Assembly (NCBI GenBank): GCA_947095535.1
Contig: OX352772.1
Location: 96,453,207 to 96,517,206, forward strand
Reading direction: 5' to 3'
DNA length: 64,000 nt
DNA from: Poecilobothrus nobilitatus
Taxonomy: Eukaryota; Arthropoda; Insecta; Diptera; Dolichopodidae
The position numbers and the translations under genes are program-made. Positions 53,980 to 64,000 of this stretch are shown here, in pieces. A model generated the notes under the pieces. It saw nothing but the letters and a program-made list of their open reading frames with translations. It ran no database searches and was not told where the DNA came from. Every line of letters starts with the position of its first letter. The first letter of the stretch is position 1.

Positions 53980-55977
53980 TTAGATAGTTGCAGAATTTTC
54001 CTTCAGTTCTGTTTTTATTTTTTGAATTATAGTTCTATTTTTAATTTTTAAAAGATTTTGTTTTATGAGTGGATATTCTTGGCATTCAATGTTTCCGTTT
54101 ATGAAATCAATTGGCTTTTTTAAAGTAGATGAATGTATTGTTTCATTATAAATTTTCATAGCTTTGATTACGAGATTTTCATCTAATGGTATAGATTGTT
54201 CTTTCTCGGTTACGGCGAAAATTCTCAAGTGTTCGTTTAGAGTATTATGGAACATTTGGATGTCAGAGTTACTACTTTTGTTGTTAGGTGTAGTAAAATG
54301 CACATTAATTCCTTCACTTTGCAGAAAGTTTTTAAAATTTAGGCTGTTAAAGCCTTTTTCTTGATCGATAATTATTTTTTTGGGTTTACCGAAAGAAGCG
54401 ATGTATTGCATTAGAGCAGTTTTTAGGTCCATCCAGTTGCGCGAACCCAAAGGAATCACTTGAGCGTGTTTTGTGAACTTGTCGATAATTGTTAAATAAG
54501 GTTTACCCTTTGTATGAAACCATATATCCATATGAACTATCTTTAAAGGAGCATTAGGAGTTTCCGTTATTTTGAAAGGTAGTTTTAACGGATTTCTTTC
54601 GTATTTCACCGTGTTACAGATATGGCATTTGTTTATTACCTTTTGAATTTCCAATTTAAATTTTGGAAAATAATACTTATTTTTTAAATTGAGATATACT
54701 TCATTTATACCTCTGTGATTGGTTCCATTGTGTTGTTCTAATATGTTTTCTTGTAACTCTGCCCGATCTTTTATATCCTCCAGTAAAAATGAACATTTAT
54801 TTAATTTTATAGATTTGTTTTTGGCAAAATGTTTAAGGTAAGTATTTTGGAATAGGCTGTAAATTTTTATATCATCAATCATTATACCAATAACCCCTTT
54901 TGACGGTATATGATCTTTTAAAATGTGAATAAAAAGGTTTTCATCAGGAATAGCTGGATGAATAAATATTTTCCTAATTCGATTAAAAATTTTCTCTGAT
55001 TTGACCGTTTTTGGAGAACCACATTTTATAATAATTTGTGTCTTATAAAAATTCAGAGATGATTCAGAAATTGGGATATAATCTGTATTGTCTTTATCTG
55101 CTGAGTGCATTGTAGCATCAGTACACTTAATTTCGTCAATTTCCATCTCATCTAAATTAATTTCCACACGTGATAAAGCATCAGCTATTTTATTCTCTTT
55201 GCCAGCTAAATATTCTATATCGAAATTGAACTCTTCCAGTTTTATTTTCCACCTTTGCAATTTGGAATTAGATTCTTTTAGATTTAGCATAACAAACTGG
55301 ATGGTGTGAGAACAGCTCCAAGCGCATAGTTGCTTGCGTCAGTAATTAAAGTAAATTTTTTTTGCAAAATCTGGATAGATAAGGATAGGATCGGTAGTAA
55401 TAAGGAGTTTTAATTTATTAAAAGCTTCATTGTATTCTGTATTGCTAAAATCTATTTTCTTTCATTTTTTTAAACAGACTGTTAAAGATTTTGCAACTTT
55501 TGTAAAGTCTTTAATAAATTTACGGTAGTAGCCCACAAGACCAAGAAATGACTTGAGTTGTTTTTGGGTTTTTGGAATAGGAAATTTAGTAATAGCCTCG
55601 ATTTTATTAGGATTAGGCTTAACACCGTTGGTAGTTATTATATGTCCCAAAAATTCTGTTTCTTGTTTAAGGAACTCACTTTTGTCCAATTGAATTTTTA
55701 AATTGGCTTCTTCTAACCTTTTCAAAACTTTTTGTATGTTAACGAAATGTTCGTCCTTACTTGTGGTAAAGATTATAATGTCGTCCAAATCAACGTAACA
55801 AAATTTACCAATGAAATCTCGTAAAACAGAATCCATTAACCTTTGAAACGTTGCAGGAGCGCTTTTAACACCAAAAAGCATCCTGACGAATTCAAAGTGA
55901 CCGTTGATGGTACTAAAGGCGGTCTTTTTGATATCATTCTCATGAATTTCAATTTTATGGAAACCCTTGAAATTCAT
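53980..55977 (-). pseudogene. Errantivirus-like element A pol: RT, RNase H end, integrase
   Basis: RT fragment 55977-55462 has [26 protein letters not shown] and a box reading VDLDDII, where relatives have YLDD, so the conserved Tyr is Asp. [13 protein letters not shown] and [14 protein letters not shown] follow. The RNase H core is deleted. 55290-53980 is open for 436 codons: DIEYLAGKENKIADALSR (RNase H tail), a HNGTNHRG...CHIC zinc module, HMDIW (Asp), IIDQEKGF (Asp) and a region near SNSDIQMFHN in place of the usual Glu motif (NADV/E), ending in IHSSTLKKP. Integrase inserts element DNA. Broken upstream by deletion. Confidence 0.85.
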
Positions 55978-55984
55978 GAGGAAT

Positions 55985-57023
55985 TCATGGCCAAGCCAAG
56001 TTGTCTGAATTAAATTCAGTAAAAGGATTTATTGTTACTAATTTATCACAAGGAATTATATTGTCAAAATTATTGACCCTTGTGTTAACATTTTGTGCCA
56101 ATTCCATTGGTTCTGGTCTATTATTTCTAAAATTTGAATGATGTGATCTGTTAAATCGGTTAAAATTATTTGATCGGTTAGTTGAGGAATTGACGTTTTG
56201 TGAATAGTTATAACTGTTGTTTTATTTTGGTTGTTATAGAAATTTTTGTTTAATTGATTATTATAGGAATTACTTGAATAATTATTATTTAGATGATTAT
56301 TATTTGAATGATTATTATTTGAATGATTATAATTTTTTCTAAAGTTGGAATTTCCGTTTTTTCATTATTTCGTTTCATTATTATGTGAGTTTTGCGAATG
56401 AAAATTTTTTCGCTGGAAATTATTTTTATTGGAAGGAGCTTTTGTTGGATTGTAGTAAACGTAATTACTTTCATGCAAAATGTCAATCGCATTTTTTAAG
56501 GTCTCTGGATTTCTGCTATAGAGAATCGAACACATTGGTTGGGGAAGTTTTTCTTTAAATATTTTGAGGCCAGTTTGAATATTGGCTTCTATTATTTGAA
56601 CTGAATTTGGCTCCCCTTTAGATTTATTATTTAGAATACGTAGAATATTTTGAATCTGATTATACAGATCAACACTGTTAGTCGTAAAAGAAACACTTCG
56701 TAATTCATCAAATACTTGCAAACTCGTTCGCTTATCACTCACATTTTTTAAAAGGACAGATTTCATACCAGACCAATTGTTTGTTAGGTGGTTATTAATT
56801 TCGATAACCTGCCTAGCTTTACCGTGAAACTTACATTTAATTCCATTTAATAAAATTACCTGACTATTTACATTATGACTTATAATTAATATTAAAATAC
56901 ATTCGACTAGTTCTATAAATGTAAATAACGACTCACCGGATCAAATACAGGTAGGTTTTCGATGTATTTCAGCGGGTTGATATTTAAATCCAAAAGTTGA
57001 ACGCCAGGTTGTTGGTCTACCAT
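55985..57023 (-). pseudogene. Errantivirus-like element A gag
   Basis: ATG at 57023 opens with PGVQLLDLNINPLKYIENLP; a frameshift near 56925 leads to an open region including 56766-56365 (SVLLKNVSDKRTSLQVFDEL, LPQPMCSILYSRNPETLKNA), the capsid-like part of errantivirus gag. A nucleocapsid tail rich in Asn, Ser, Tyr and Lys follows to about 56200, without zinc knuckles, as in the 17.6 group. After that the protease and first RT blocks are missing, and sequence passes into RT at 55977. Confidence 0.75.
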
Positions 57024-57700
57024 TCTGATTTCTTATGTTAATTTACAACTTTATTTTTATTTGAAAACCTTTTGATTTCCAACATATTTTTGAACTTTGT
57101 TTTTTTGTTCGTATTAACAATTAATTTTAAAACTTACGGTTTCTGTTTTTTTTTGTTTTTCTATTTATTATTAAATTTTTTTTTTTTATGTTTGTTTTCT
57201 TGTTCTTTTTTTTTTGTTTTACTTTATTTATAATATTTGGGAATTTCGCACTTAATTAACTACATTTATGTTTGTATTTAATAATTAAAAATAAAATGTA
57301 AAGAATTTTTAAATTTTCGTTAATGAGTTTCTGATATTTTGTTTTATTTTTTTTTTTATAAAGTTTTTTTTTTGTTTTATTATATTTGTATTAGGTAATT
57401 TTTCTTATTTTATTTCACAAAAAAAAGTTTTAAGTTTTTATTTTAGTTTTATTTTTTATTTAATTTATTGATTTATGATTTTATTTTTAGTTAATTACTG
57501 TTATAGAATTCATGAATAACACAGTTACACACACGCTTTTCAAAAGATAATTTTCACAAAAACAAATTTTACATTTCCATTTAATTTTAATTTTATTTTA
57601 AATAATCACTACATAGTCCGAATGAATAAAAATTTTTTCAATAAAATTAATTTTATTTTTTTGTTTAACTCAAGTTCTTTATCACAAATCCCTTACATTG

Positions 57701-57720
57701 GGATCCTACCGACTGCGCCA
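57701..57720 (-). other. Primer binding site, tRNA-Ser type (element A)
   Basis: On the minus strand TGGCGCAGTCGGTAGGATCC is complementary to the 3' end of a tRNA-Ser, the usual primer of 17.6/297-group errantiviruses. It sits directly after the presumed LTR end and sets the orientation of element A. Between it and gag (57024-57700) is T-rich leader sequence. Confidence 0.75.
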
Positions 57721-58082
57721 CTTACTTTTATTCGAACGAGAGTCATAAAAAAAAATAATAAGTTAAATATCATCAAAGTAAAATTTTATTTTTGATGTCT
57801 TCTTTATTTGACTGTAATTTTTAGAGTGAATCTTAATTCTAAATTTTATAATTATCTTTACAAATTTATTTTATTCTAAAACAGTGAGAAACTTTACAAT
57901 TCATAATTTTCACGAAATCAGTTTACAAAAATTATTTTCTATATAGGAACCGTTATCGTAAATGTTGTAATTTGATATGAAAAAAAGCTTAGAGGAACTT
58001 TTAATAATAATTATGAATTTTAATTAATAAGAAAAAAAACATTTATGCAAAACGTGTTGTTTGTTCGGGTGGAGATGTAACT
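57721..58082 (-). repeat. Presumed 5' LTR of element A
   Basis: Runs from AGTTACATCTCCACCCGAAC (minus strand, 58082) to ...CGAATAAAAGTAAG before the primer site. AGTTA-type starts are typical of errantivirus LTRs. The flanking ATAT at 58083 fits their TATA-rich targets. The partner LTR is absent, so the far boundary is inferred. Confidence 0.5.
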
Positions 58083-58240
58083 ATATATTTAAATATATGT
58101 AAATTAAAAAAAATAAAAAAAAATATAAAATAAAAAAAAATAAAATAAAAAATAAAAAATAAAATAAAATAAAAAAAATTTTTTTTAAAAAAGTGCTATT
58201 ATAAAAATAAAAATTTTATAATAAACTCAAAACATTTAAG
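58083..58240. other. A-rich junction between elements A and B
   Basis: Nearly pure AAAATA-type low complexity. No LTR or primer site for element B is visible, so element B looks 5'-truncated here. Confidence 0.4.
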
Positions 58241-59338
58241 TTTTTAAAAAAAAAACAAGAAGTTTTAACAGCTGTTTGTCAACAACTTGAACAACAACAA
58301 ATGATTACACAACAACAACAAGTAATTACACTACAACAGCAACAAGCAATTACGCAACAAGAACAACCAACACAACAACAACAAAGTAACTCTGGTAATT
58401 TTTCCTTAACATCCGATCAGTTTCTTACCTACATAAATAAGTTAAGAATATTTAATGGAAAGGATGAATATACAGTTCAGGAGTTTATACGTTCAGTAGA
58501 GCGAGCTTTTCAATTTTGCCCAAACACACTAGCATTAAGACATTATGAAATAAGCATAATCACTAATGAAAAAATACAAGGTATAGCAAAAAGGTGTATA
58601 CAACGTTTGGAAATCTCTAATCAAAACAATTGGAATGATGTAAAATAGGAGCTGAAGCTGCACTTCCGGCCAAGATATGATTATACAGATCTACTTAATG
58701 AATTAAGAGCATTAAGAGTAAGTACATTAAGAGAACTTTTTACTAGTATTAAAGAAATTAATTATAAATTAAATGAGTTATATGAATTTGATGAAAATAA
58801 GTCATCTACTTATCACCCTAAAAATACGGATAAATATGTAGTTGATATAGTAAGTAGTAAAGTACATGATTTCTTAAGGAGCAATATTCCTGAGAATGGT
58901 ACACTTATTGAAGCCTTAATGGTACACTTATTGAATAATAAATTTGATAAACTAAAATTATTAGATAACATAGACGCTATTGATACGGAAAGTAGAAAAA
59001 TACAAAATAAAAATTCGAATTCATATAACAAAATATATAATAAAAACAAAAATTTTAATAGAAATAAAATTAGTGATAATAGTTATAAAGATAATAATTT
59101 TACTAATAAGAATTATAATAATTATAAATTTTACAATTCAAAAGATAATACTAGTTCACAAACCAAATTTAGTAAACCTAAATATTATGAAAATAATTAT
59201 AATCATAGTAATAGAATAAAAAATAAAAATTATACTCAGAGAAATCAAAATTTCAACACAACAGAGCAAAACTTCTCACAAAAAAGAAAATTTAATTTGA
59301 ATGCCTATTTGATATTGGATCCTCTACCAGTATTATAA
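58241..59338 (+). pseudogene. Errantivirus-like element B gag
   Basis: An open frame without ATG starts near 58241; ATG at 58301 follows. A Gln-rich run (CAA repeats, 58283-58390) precedes the capsid-like region FLTYINKLRIFNGKDEYTVQEFIRSVERAF. It is stopped by TAG at 58646-58648, with the frame picking up again to about 58980. The nucleocapsid part (58980-59300) is extremely Asn/Lys/Tyr-rich with no zinc knuckle, as in the 17.6/Tom group. Confidence 0.75.
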
Positions 59339-62047
59339 AACCAAATATTCAAAAAAATTTTGCTGAAGAAAAATTAAATAAACCAGTATAATATTCTACC
59401 ATTGACGGTACAAATAAAGTTGTTAATAAAATAATTACACCCTTACCCAAAGAATTTAAACTTTTGGGGACCATTAACTGGAAAGTAATTAATTTTAAAA
59501 GTAAGAATTATGATACTATAATGGGATCAAATTCTTTAGTAGCATTTAAATCAGATATAAATCTAGAATATATATATATAAATATCAATAATAATGAAAT
59601 TCCGTTTGAAGAAAATGTTTACCCTTTCATTGTTAGTTAAATATGTTCAATAGAATCTTTAGACAATATTCAGTTAGACAGTTTTATTATAATAAGATAA
59701 GTTTAGACCATTTAAATTTAGAAGAGAAAACAAAAATAGTAAATTTATTAAAAGCAAATCAACAAATATTCTTTAAAGAGGGAGATAAATTGACTTCAAC
59801 TACCGAAATAAAACATGGAATACAAACTAAAATAAACAGGACTATTTATTCCAAAATCTATAGATACCCTCAAATTCATGAAAAAGAAATAGAGAAACAA
59901 ATTCATGAAATGTTTGAACAAGGTATTATCAAAGAAAGTATCTCTCAGTACAATAGTCCATTGTGGATTGTTCCAAAAAAGACGGATAAGTGCGGTTTAA
60001 AATATAGAGAATTGTCATCGATTACAGGAAACTTAACGAAAACACTGTAGATGACAAATCTATCCCCAATATCGAAAGCATATTGGATAAATTAGGGAAA
60101 GCCCAATACTTTTCAACATTAGATCTTGCAAAGGGCTTTCACCAAATATCAATGAAGGAGTCAGACAGTGAAAAAACCGCATTTTCAACACCTTTTGGGC
60201 ACTATGAATTCTTAAGAATGCCATTTAGGCTTAAAAATGTCCCATCAACATTTCAAAGATTAATGAACTCGGTACTGCGAGAATATATTAATAAAATATG
60301 TGTGGTCTACTTGGATGATATTCTTATTTTTGCATTTCTTTAGAAGAAAATTTAAACTATAGGAAATTTGTTAGAGATTATGCAAAAATTGCAAGTCCTA
60401 TAATTAAATACTTAAAGAAAGATATGAAAATTAATATAAATGACCCTAGTTATATAACAGCATTTGAACAACTAAAAAAAATAATTACGAACTATTCAAT
60501 TCTCAGATATCCGGATTTTCATAAAAGGTTTAATCTTGTAACAGACGCAAGCAACCAACAAGAAGGCCACCCAGTTGCTTATACTTCAAGGACACTTAAT
60601 GAACATGAAAAAAGGTGCTCAACAATCGAAAAAGAATTATTAGCGATAGTTTGGGGAACTAAATAATATTAAAATGGATTATAAAAAGGGAAAGAAAACA
60701 AGGTAGCTGACTTTTTAAGTCGAATTGACTCCATCACAAATGAAATTTATTTATTTGAGACCAATAAATCCAAGGAGGGAGAGTGTGTAACAGACAAAAA
60801 AAATTGTTCTGCGAAAAACTATACTGAAAATATGAGTATTAATAGAAGAAATGTGGGATTAGAAACCTTGAATATGAATTCAAATCATTCACAACCAGAA
60901 TTATTGGATTTGCAAACGATTAATTCACAAAGAGAAGAACTGAACGATCATATTCCAATATTAGAGACTGTTGTTAATAGATTTAAAGTACAAATAATTC
61001 TTGTTGAGAAAAAACACACGGAATGTGAAGAAATTTTTAATAAAAAGAGAATATTTATTGACAAACAATTTTAGCAATCAAATAACAAAAGGAAAAGTAG
61101 GTATTTATAGTCAGTTAAATGATAGAGATTACAATAAACTTCAATTAAAATTAATAAATTTTTATCCAAACAGAAATTTAGTAAAATTCGTTAAATGTAG
61201 TTACTTTGCAAGAGATATTATCAATATTGATTACTTGAAAAGACAAATATCTTTATTTTATAAAAAGGAATCGGGACATTCTGGGATAATATCAACTTAT
61301 CAAAATCTTTAAAATAAAATTTATAATCGTAAACTTAAAATCACTACACACGAAATTTTGAATAATTGTGATATCTGTGCAGGAGCAAAATATGAGAGAA
61401 ATCCAATCCAAAAAACATTCCACATAACCGAAACTCCTAAAACAATAAATGAAATAATTCATATCGATATCTACACAAATAGCAAGCATAACTTCTTTAA
61501 CGCAATTTACAAATTTTCTAAACACGCTATTTCCCTATATTTGGAGGACAGAAGTCACTTTACATTATTAGCAAAAATAAGACAAATTATTAGCATTAAG
61601 GGTAAAATAAAAAAATTAGTTTTCGACAATGAATTTGCTTCAAAATACATAAAAGATTTTTGCGAGAAAGAAGCTATAGAAAACCACGTTACAAAACCTA
61701 ATAGCCATACCGGTAATGCCGACATTAAACGATTTAACGGTACTATAACGGAGAAAATCAGATCTTTAAATCTGGAAGAAAAACTACCAATCAAATTACA
61801 AATTCTTAAAGCCGTAGAAATTTACAATAATACATACCACTCTTCCATTAAAACAAGCCCACTACTTGTTCAAAATAAAGAAGTAGACCACATAAAAGTG
61901 TACAAAAGACTGAAAAACTTAAAACAAAATATTATTAATAAAAGAAACTGTAATAGGGAAGATTACAACGAAAAAAGAAAAATTGGCTACATAAAAAATT
62001 ATAAATCGCTTAGGCATAAGGAAGAAAATTTAGAAAATATAACTTAA
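59311..62047 (+). pseudogene. Errantivirus-like element B pol
   Basis: Protease region from 59311: the active-site triplet reads Asp-Ile-Gly (DIGSSTSIIKP) instead of Asp-Thr/Ser-Gly; an in-frame stop lies near 59390. RT N-terminus 59643-60050 (EQGIIKESISQYNSPLWIVPKK), frameshift, then 60083-60343 with [29 protein letters not shown] and intact catalytic VYLDDILIF. The RT thumb is deleted at about 60343, and RNase H (60424-60666; VTDASNQQ, EKELLAIVWG) loses its end at 60666. Integrase 61001-62047 has GHSGIISTYQNL, CDIC, HIDIY, VFDNEFAS and NADIKRFNGTI. Several stops. Confidence 0.85.
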
Positions 62048-62124
62048 GTAATGTTCACGAAACTAACATCAAACGTCCATTTAAATTTGCAGACTACTGA
62101 AATAACCGTGAAGACAATAGCACT

Positions 62125-63544
62125 ATGTAATTACTAATACCGGCAGCATATCACCAAACAGTGATAATCGAAAAAATAGAAACTGAATTAGGGTATGCCG
62201 AAATAAAAGTAAGTAACATTGAAATAGTGGACAAATTCGACATAATCCCACATAAATTCTACCCAAACTATATATTAAATTTAGTTAATACAATAGAGTC
62301 AACATTTAATATGATACATTTAAGTAACCATAAAAATATAATAGATAACAAAATAAATAGAATAAAAATAAAATAAAAAAACTAATTCCTTATAGACAAA
62401 AAATAGGTGGATGGACAATGACGTCAATGGACAATGACGATAGAACAAACATTGAAAACCATCTCATGACCATAGACCAAAATAATCATAATATAATTGA
62501 TAGCTCAAACCAACAGATAAAGGTAAACGAAAACTTTAATAAAATATTTATCCAAATTAAAGACATAATCGAACAAGATAGAGTACAAATATTAGAAAAA
62601 ATTAAAAAATTTGACAGCGAAGAGATAACATTTAAATTGGAAATTGGTTTCCTAGAACAAATGCTTAAGTTAGATTTCCTAGAACAACAAATTAACCATA
62701 AACAGGATAATATCGCTCGATTCGGTCTTCTGCTCGATCTCGGTCTCAGCTCGATTCGGTCTTCTGCATCCTAATATACTGACGGACGAAGAAATAAATT
62801 TTTATCAAATCGATTTTCATAAGTTATCCAATATCCGACTAGCTGTTGCCAAACATATTAACAAATCCATAATTCTTGCTCTTAAAATTCCAACACATTC
62901 TTTCACAACTAGCAAAAATATTTTAATACCTATTACTAACTCTTTTCAAAAACAAATCGAGACTGACATTGAATTCATAATACACCATGACAACAAAACA
63001 CTCTCTTACAAAGAAGGAAAAACATTAAAAGAATTAGCTGAAAGCAAAAACTGTATAATTTAAAAAAGTTGTAAATTTGTAAACAGAATAAAAGAAGAAA
63101 TACTTGTAATAGATGAAAATATTATTATTGTAAACAATTTAAAACATAGTAATTTAACGAAATTACTTTATAAATTTTAATAATTGTACAATTAAAACTA
63201 ACAGTAGAGAATTTAGTAATAATCGAAAAATATTTACTCAAAGATTTGTAATACCCAAAAATTAAAATGTAACATTCAATAATAACGAAATGTTATCATT
63301 CGAAAAAATTGTACTTAGTCAGAAAAAAAATTTAAAAAAAATGGAAGAACTCGGGTATCATAAAAATATAAGTCATAGTTTTACATTAGGGGCAATATTT
63401 GTAATCGTAGTAATAATAATAATTTTTATTTTTTACATTAAATATAGACAAAAACGAATTAAAATTGGTGTTATAAAAAACATCCAGCAAAATACAAAAA
63501 TTGATATTGACCATGATATAGATTTTAAAAAAAATTATAAATAA
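62125..63544 (+). pseudogene. Errantivirus-like element B env, broken
   Basis: Pieces at about 62161-62376, 62418-62774, 62775-63060 and 63290-63544 follow integrase and match the layout of an insect errantivirus envelope: a helical Asn/Gln/Ile-rich ectodomain (KVNENFNKIFIQIKDIIEQD), a segment around 62780-62960 with IDFHKLSNIRLAVAKH-type residues and KIPTHSF, and near the end a 20-residue membrane span (TLGAIFVIVVIIIIFIFYI at about 63385-63440) with a short basic cytoplasmic tail. Stops and a frameshift near 62720 disrupt it. In intact insect relatives this glycoprotein gives infectivity. Confidence 0.7.
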
Positions 63545-64000
63545 ATATAAAAACAATGAAAACTAATATTAAAATTCTATGTTTTAATATGCAAACCCTA
63601 TTAAGTTAATGCTAAATTAAATAAGGTCAATATTCTCTAGTAAAATGTAAACCATATTATGTACATATGTTTATAAATATAAAAAAAAGTAACTACAACT
63701 TATAGTTACTACACTACCTATGTATTAAACAAATTTTTTTTTTAATTTTTTTTATTTAAAGAGAATTTTTAGTATAAGATATTATATTACTATAATAATA
63801 AAATAAACTCTTCACAATTAATAAACAAAAGAAAAATATATACAAGTATAATTGTAACTCACTTTGTATTATCAAAAATTTAGAAAAAAATAAAAATCAT
63901 ACTACATAATAATACTTTAATTTAATTTTTAACTGACCTATGTTAACAATTAGTTTTTAGAGGAGAAATGTATTAAATATCGTATAATGTAATTATAATT
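63545..64000 (+). other. 3' region of element B, possible LTR start at 63689
   Basis: Non-coding. An AAAAAAAAGTAACTACAAC stretch at 63681-63699, followed by AGTTACTACACTACC, could be polypurine tract plus LTR start. The element leaves the window, so this cannot be confirmed. Confidence 0.35.

Larger units (their letters stand above)
53980..58082 (-). mobile_element. Errantivirus-like Gypsy element A (minus strand, 3' LTR missing)
   Basis: Gag, pol and a tRNA-Ser-type primer site in minus orientation, behind a presumed 5' LTR at 57721-58082. Proteins resemble 17.6/297/Idefix-group elements, which are insect endogenous retroviruses. No env is visible between the pol stop and 53603, and gag is joined to RT by a deletion near 55990. 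Confidence 0.75.
58241..64000 (+). mobile_element. Errantivirus-like Gypsy element B (plus strand, runs off window)
   Basis: Gag, protease, RT, RNase H, integrase and an env region in order. The 5' LTR is not seen, and a possible 3' LTR starts at 63689 and leaves the window. Integrase of B (CDICAGAKYERNPIQ) and A (CHICNTVKYERNPLK) are related but clearly different families, so A and B are separate insertions in head-to-head orientation. Confidence 0.75.

Overview
The window is a very AT-rich stretch of an animal genome, built almost entirely of transposable elements nested in and beside each other. I recognise no housekeeping gene. The element mix is insect-like: Jockey-type LINE, BEL/Pao, mdg3/Blastopia-type and errantivirus-type Gypsy elements, PIF/Harbinger with a MADF partner, Helitrons and a Polinton. 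A repeat tail near 53.45-53.60 kb (tandem CGGA motifs, a GATCCTGATTCAGAATATATATAC segment, then a GGGTATA end) looks like repeats common in higher flies. A brachyceran fly is my inference, not a proven assignment.

The centrepiece is a Polinton/Maverick (virus-like DNA transposon) at 19092-33864, 14,773 bp. It has long terminal inverted repeats starting AG and ending CT, and a 6-bp target duplication TTTATC on both sides. It carries the expected gene set: protein-primed family-B DNA polymerase at the left end (minus), retroviral-type integrase at the right end (plus), and a mostly minus-strand block with adenain-type cysteine protease, double-jelly-roll major capsid protein, penton-type minor capsid protein, packaging ATPase and several small virion-type or unknown proteins. 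Decay is recent: six in-frame stop codons across polymerase, capsid and integrase, frameshifts in the penton gene, and an internal deletion in the ATPase. About half the genes are still open.

Left of it: the end of a LINE (2-277), a two-exon THAP-domain gene (1164-1637), a hAT remnant (about 1998-3085), a Jockey-like LINE (4326-8290), a 531-bp MITE with TTA target duplication (9341-9871), a PIF/Harbinger element with interlocked MADF and transposase genes (11506-14058), a Helitron (14059-16193), a second Helitron end (17342) and a 0.9-kb inverted-repeat element (17859-18787).

Right of it: a second copy of the first Helitron (34676-38185) with another Helitron nested inside (36379-37756), whose insertion site is intact in the first copy. 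The nested one carries two tRNA-like segments. Next comes an mdg3-type Gypsy element (39964-51238) whose gag is split by a minus-strand BEL/Pao element (40598-46438), itself damaged by a mariner fragment (45388-46055). Then follow a 1.7-kb element made of roughly 147-bp tandem units (51914-53602), and two errantivirus-like Gypsy elements head to head (minus 53980-58082, plus 58241-window end), the second with an env region.
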